From positions 682,001 through 746,000 of the forward strand of contig CAVWJS010000006.1 in assembly GCA_963755495.1 (NCBI GenBank): a stretch of 64,000 nucleotides of DNA, read 5' to 3'. The stretch is from Bog-473 sp963755495 (lineage in GTDB: Bacteria > Actinomycetota > Acidimicrobiia > Acidimicrobiales > RAAP-2). The position numbers were made by a program, and so were the translations under genes. Position 1 is the stretch's first letter; every line of letters begins with the position of its first letter. This document shows positions 60,855 through 64,000 of this stretch, piece by piece. A model generated the notes under the pieces. The model did no database searches. It saw nothing but the letters and a program-made list of their open reading frames with translations, and was not told the DNA's origin.

Positions 60855-62021
60855 GTGCCACCTCTGGACAAAATCGACTGATCCGGCCAAGCTCCGCCGG
60901 CTGGTTCAAGCGATGCTCATGATGGAGGGGGAAGCTCAGCCTTCCGCTCGTGCTCCGGCATTTGATCGGGGAGGCGTGTTCGCTGGTCGACGCCCGCTAT
61001 GGAGCACTGGGCGTATTGAGCGAGAATCGGCACGACCCTCGAACAGTTTCTGACGGTTGGCCTCGAGCCCGATGAGGAGTTTGCCATCGGCCCTCGTCCG
61101 AGCGGGCGTGGTGTGCTTGGCACGTTGATCATCGAGGCGAAGCCTCTGCGGCTGGCCAACCTTTCGCAGAGTCCCGACAGCTACGGCTTTCCACCCGGTC
61201 ATCCCGCCATGACCTCGTTTCTCGGCGTGCCTGTTCGCGTGCGAGGAGAGGTGTACGGCAATCTCTATCTCACCGACAAAAAGGGGGGGTCGGAATTCTC
61301 CGAAGAGGATGAAGCCACCGCGGTGACGTTGGCCATGGCTGCAGGTATCGCTATCGAGAACGCTCGTCTCCATGGCGTGGCGCGGGACCACACCTTGACC
61401 GAGGATCGGGATCGGATCGCACGGGATCTTCACGACACCGTGATCCAGCGCCTCTTTGCCGTGGGGCTCTCGCTACAGGGGACGGCTCGACTCGTGGACC
61501 GGCCCGAAGTGGCAACCAGGATCGGCGACGCCATCAACAAGCTCGACGAGACGATCCGTCATCTTCGTACGGCCATCTTCGATCTGGAGATGACGATCAA
61601 TCAGGACGGCTTCCGGAGGATGGTTTTCGACCTGCTCCATGAGTTGACGCCGGTGATCAGAGTCGTGCCCCATGTGACCTTCACCGGCCTGGTGGATTCC
61701 GCCATCTCCGGCTTGGCCGCCGACCACGCCTTGGCGACCTTGCGGGAGGCTCTCACCAATGTGGGTCGGCACGCCGGCGCAACGCACGTCGCGGTCACCA
61801 TTGCTGCTGCGGAGGATCTGCGGTTGGTAGTGGTCGACGACGGCCGAGGCATGAGTGAAGCCGGTGCCGATGGCCGCGGGTTGAAGAACATGCGGAACCG
61901 AGCGGAGCGTCTGGGTGGGAGCCTCGAGCTGGGGACATCGAGAGAGGGTGGGACGCGCCTCATCTGGCGCATCCCGCTGAGCCCCGTCGAGGAGGGTTTC
62001 GAAGCGCCGCTACCGTCCTAG
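60855..62021 (+). CDS. GAF-domain sensor histidine kinase, DevS-like, frameshifted at the 5' end
   Basis: The intact part from 61113 has a GAF domain end (MTSFLGVPVRVRGEVYGNLY, LAMAAGIAIENARLH), the HisKA_3 box RDRIARDLHDTVIQRLFAVG and an ATPase domain (LREALTNVGRHAGATHVAVT, GRGLKNMRNRAERLGG). Upstream, family sequence continues in other frames: PAKLRRLVQAMLMMEGEAQP, EACSLVDARYGALGV and LEQFLTVGLEPDEEFAIGPR, from a GTG near 60855. About three indels lie in the first 250 bp. Only one GAF domain is seen, whereas DevS/DosS have two. Whether it binds haem cannot be read from sequence. Confidence 0.82.
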
Positions 62022-62030
62022 CCGTTAATT

Positions 62031-62065
62031 GAAGCGAGCGACCCGGATACCGAGTCGCTCGCTTC
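62031..62065. terminator. Hairpin between convergent kinase and surface-protein genes
   Basis: Arms gaagcgagcgacccg (62031-62045) and cgagtcgctcgcttc (62051-62065) pair over 15 positions with one mismatch. The hairpin lies just after the kinase stop and could serve both converging genes. No strong T-run follows. Confidence 0.65.
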
Positions 62066-62122
62066 GTGAAACCCCCACGGTCTATGGAAGGCCGGGTCAG
62101 GCGGATACCGCCTCGGCTTGCC

Positions 62123-62470
62123 CTATGCGGCGGTGCGCCGACGGCGGCTGACACGCACCAGAAGGGTTCCGGCACCCAAGGCACCCGCGCTGATGGCGAC
62201 CAACTCACCCAGGTCCGCTCCTGTGAAGGCGAGGCCGCTGGCTGTCGTCGCACTTGAAGCGGAGACAACCGTGATCGGCGCAGCCGATCCGTCACCACTG
62301 GTGACAGGCAAGCCCGTGCTCGGGCTGCTGCAGCCGGTGTAGCAGCCCGGCGTGTCGGCACCCGCCGTGCTCGAGACCATGGTGGCGACAGGAATCGTCA
62401 AGAGCGCACCCATGCCGACACCGAAGGCCACTTTCTTGGCCTTGCTGTGAAGCCTCTGGCGCATGTTCAT
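62123..62470 (-). CDS. Small sortase-anchored surface protein with LAFTG signal
   Basis: A 38-residue signal peptide (KKVAFGVGMGALLTIPVATM, then SSTAGA) is followed by a short mature part with two Cys (GCYTGCSSP). The C-terminal sorting signal is LAFTG at residues 80-84, a hydrophobic helix (LVAISAGALGAGTLLVRVS) and an RRRR tail. LAxTG is the motif preferred by class E sortases, and a class E sortase is encoded at 48325-49263. Mature exposed length is only about 45 aa. The function is unknown. Confidence 0.82.
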   Translation of the reverse strand: MNMRQRLHSKAKKVAFGVGMGALLTIPVATMVSSTAGADTPGCYTGCSSPSTGLPVTSGDGSAAPITVVSASSATTASGLAFTGADLGELVAISAGALGAGTLLVRVSRRRRTAA

Positions 62471-62706
62471 TGTCTGTTCCCTTCGGTTCGTATCAAGTGC
62501 TCGCGTAATCGTAGTCTCGGGGTGGGCCTGGGTCAGGCATCCCCGAACTCATCCATCAGGCAATTCTCCGGCAATTCCGTGGACCCCGCAGTTGCGCCGA
62601 GTACGGATTTGCCCGCAACACCATTATTTCGCTTCGGAGGCCTCATCGATAGGGTCGAAAGTCCCGTTGTGAACGGCCCGTAATTCGGACAATCTTTCCT
62701 GGTCAG
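62471..62706. other. Intergenic region, no gene seen
   Basis: This is the upstream region of the LAFTG protein gene and the end of the DUF4012 gene, both leftward. I see no convincing reading frame, no LexA box and no copy of the 17-bp palindrome. Confidence 0.4.
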
Positions 62707-64000
62707 TCACCATGTTATGACCCTGGAGGTCGTGTCGGTGAAGGTCTTTCCGTCGACATTCCACGTCTCGGGCGGGATCCGCGCGCTGGGCATCACGGTC
62801 AACATTCCATGGGCCTTAGGTAGCGAGAAGTGAAAACTGACTTGCTTGGTGGTACCCGCCAAGAGGTCGACATCAACCCCGACCACGAGCGTGGGACCCT
62901 CGGGGCCGTCTACCACCGCGGATTCACCTGGGCCGAGGGAAAGGTCCCGTACAGCATCGGGGAGGTTCACCGTCACGATGCCCAGGTATTCGCCGTAGAC
63001 CGTGCCCAAACCTGGATACGGCCCGGCGATGTAGCTGACCTGACCCGGCGGGGTGTGGTTCGCCAGAGTGACCGTCAGCGTCCCCTCTGTCACGCCGCCC
63101 TGGTGTTGCAGATGGAGGGTATTGCCCACCGTGAGGTACTGGTCGAGTTTGTTCCCGCCACGGTTGATCACATCGGAGACCAGGGTGTCGCCCGTCAATT
63201 GTCCCGACACGCCGGTCGAGCGCCAAATAGCCTCTGTGGAAGGGTCGGCCGACCAGAGCATCAGGTGACGTCCCGCCGTCGCCGCCGAAAGAGCATCGAC
63301 CATGGCGTGAAGTTTCAAGGGCTGCGTCTCGAGTGCGCTCATGACGGCGGAGGCCAATGAACCCAGCTCATTTATACGCGCTGTGTTGGAGGTGCTCGTG
63401 GCGTACTCGTCGTGAAGCAGGAGCTGATCCACCCCTGACGCCGATACCACCGCGCCCCCGGCCGTGGTGACGGGCCCGGTGACGGTCAACAGTTCCTGTA
63501 GCCCCGTGACGTCGAGCGACATGACCCCGTTGACCTGCTGACCTGTGTTTGCCTTCCACATCCGGACCGCCAGCGCGGCGTTTACATCGAACTGAGGGGT
63601 TAGTCCCAGGTTTCGCCAGTCCACGCCGGGCTCCAACCAACCCCAACGCGCCTCGAGGTCGCCACTTACCGGTACGGCTCCTTGGGGCAGGATGAGACTT
63701 GTGGTCGGGATCATCCCTGCCAGATGGAGTTCGCCGTTCTCGGTGGAAATCGCCCCCACCTCGAGGAAATCCCCGGAACCTGATCGCATTTCGGCGTTGT
63801 TGGCCGTCATCAGCAAGTACTGCTGCGGCCCCTGCAGTATTGAGGCCGCTGCCGAAGCCGCAGCCGCGGTTCGTGCCAGGGTCGTTTGGACCTGGGCGAG
63901 CTCCGTCGAGAATTTATTCCGCTGCCGAGCCAGGGGACCGATAAGGGAGTTGGATGGCCCTAGATCGACGTGGCTCAATGAGGCATGGGTGGTCGAGGCG
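62707..64000 (-). CDS. DUF4012-family protein, C-terminal part (runs off the window)
   Basis: The frame is open to the last base of the window, so the N terminus is missing. Visible parts match DUF4012: QQYLLMTANNAEMRSGSGDF (the NNAExR signature), LEPGVDWRNLGLTPQFDVNA, GVMSLDVTGLQELLTVTGPV, and GRHLMLWSADPSTEAIWRST later on. The end, VSFHFSLPKAHGMLTVMPSA, looks like a beta-sandwich. DUF4012 proteins are large membrane-anchored extracytoplasmic proteins of Gram-positives, often near polysaccharide or surface genes; their biochemical role is unknown. Confidence 0.82.
   Translation of the reverse strand, partial: ASTTHASLSHVDLGPSNSLIGPLARQRNKFSTELAQVQTTLARTAAAASAAASILQGPQQYLLMTANNAEMRSGSGDFLEVGAISTENGELHLAGMIPTTSLILPQGAVPVSGDLEARWGWLEPGVDWRNLGLTPQFDVNAALAVRMWKANTGQQVNGVMSLDVTGLQELLTVTGPVTTAGGAVVSASGVDQLLLHDEYATSTSNTARINELGSLASAVMSALETQPLKLHAMVDALSAATAGRHLMLWSADPSTEAIWRSTGVSGQLTGDTLVSDVINRGGNKLDQYLTVGNTLHLQHQGGVTEGTLTVTLANHTPPGQVSYIAGPYPGLGTVYGEYLGIVTVNLPDAVRDLSLGPGESAVVDGPEGPTLVVGVDVDLLAGTTKQVSFHFSLPKAHGMLTVMPSARIPPETWNVDGKTFTDTTSRVITW

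Overview
The window is about 64 kb of high-GC bacterial chromosome that reads as Actinomycetota, probably an uncultured member of the Acidimicrobiia or a neighbouring class. The phylum rests on seen gene order and families: ispG-proS-rimP-nusA-ylxR-infB-rbfA-truB-ribF-rpsO-pnp-dapB, lexA divergent from a LysM gene followed by nrdR as in mycobacteria, a SigK/RskA-type sigma/anti-sigma pair, a class E sortase with an LAxTG-type substrate, an Rv2578c-type radical SAM protein, actinobacterial LexA boxes and many GTG/TTG starts. The class is inference.

Layout. 1-16.2 kb is a dense forward information-processing block: end of a site-2 protease, isoprenoid ispG, an archaeal-type prolyl-tRNA synthetase, then the rimP-to-pnp translation/RNA operon, an M16 peptidase and dapB. 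16.2-31 kb holds two TetR regulators (one with a rhomboid protease, one with a ferritin-like protein), dapA, RNase J, a radical SAM protein divergent from ftsK across a perfect LexA box, a D,D-carboxypeptidase, thrB and accessory genes. 31-38.5 kb is miaB-miaA-dapF-hflX-dapC-dapD-dapE, so dapA, B, C, D, E and F of the succinylase route to meso-DAP/lysine are all in the window. 38.5-41 kb is a SigK-like regulon unit in which two divergent genes carry the same CCATCC-N16-CCGAAT-type promoter. 41-53 kb contains a damage-response region (fpg, lexA, a ChiZ-like LysM protein behind an array of LexA boxes, nrdR, dinB), DUF2332, sortase E, an L,D-transpeptidase and glnD. Many of these genes are split over two or three reading frames, so this part is either error-rich sequence or decaying.

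53.1-57.2 kb looks like an insertion at tRNA-Cys. A 37-nt 5' half of the tRNA lies at the left edge and a complete tRNA-Cys at the right edge. Between them are a group II intron with its maturase, a phage-like small protein, an OhrR-like regulator with a palindromic operator, and an 83-aa membrane protein.

57.2-64 kb has an LLM-class oxidoreductase, a VOC protein, a degenerate GGDEF protein, a small helical protein, a divergent DevR/DevS-like response regulator and GAF histidine kinase, an LAFTG-anchored surface protein and the end of a DUF4012 protein. The most interesting unexplained signal is here: two near-identical 17-bp palindromes, each centred exactly 30 bp before a TAAA-type -10 box. 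They precede the GGDEF-like gene and the small protein, next to the two-component pair that could read them.
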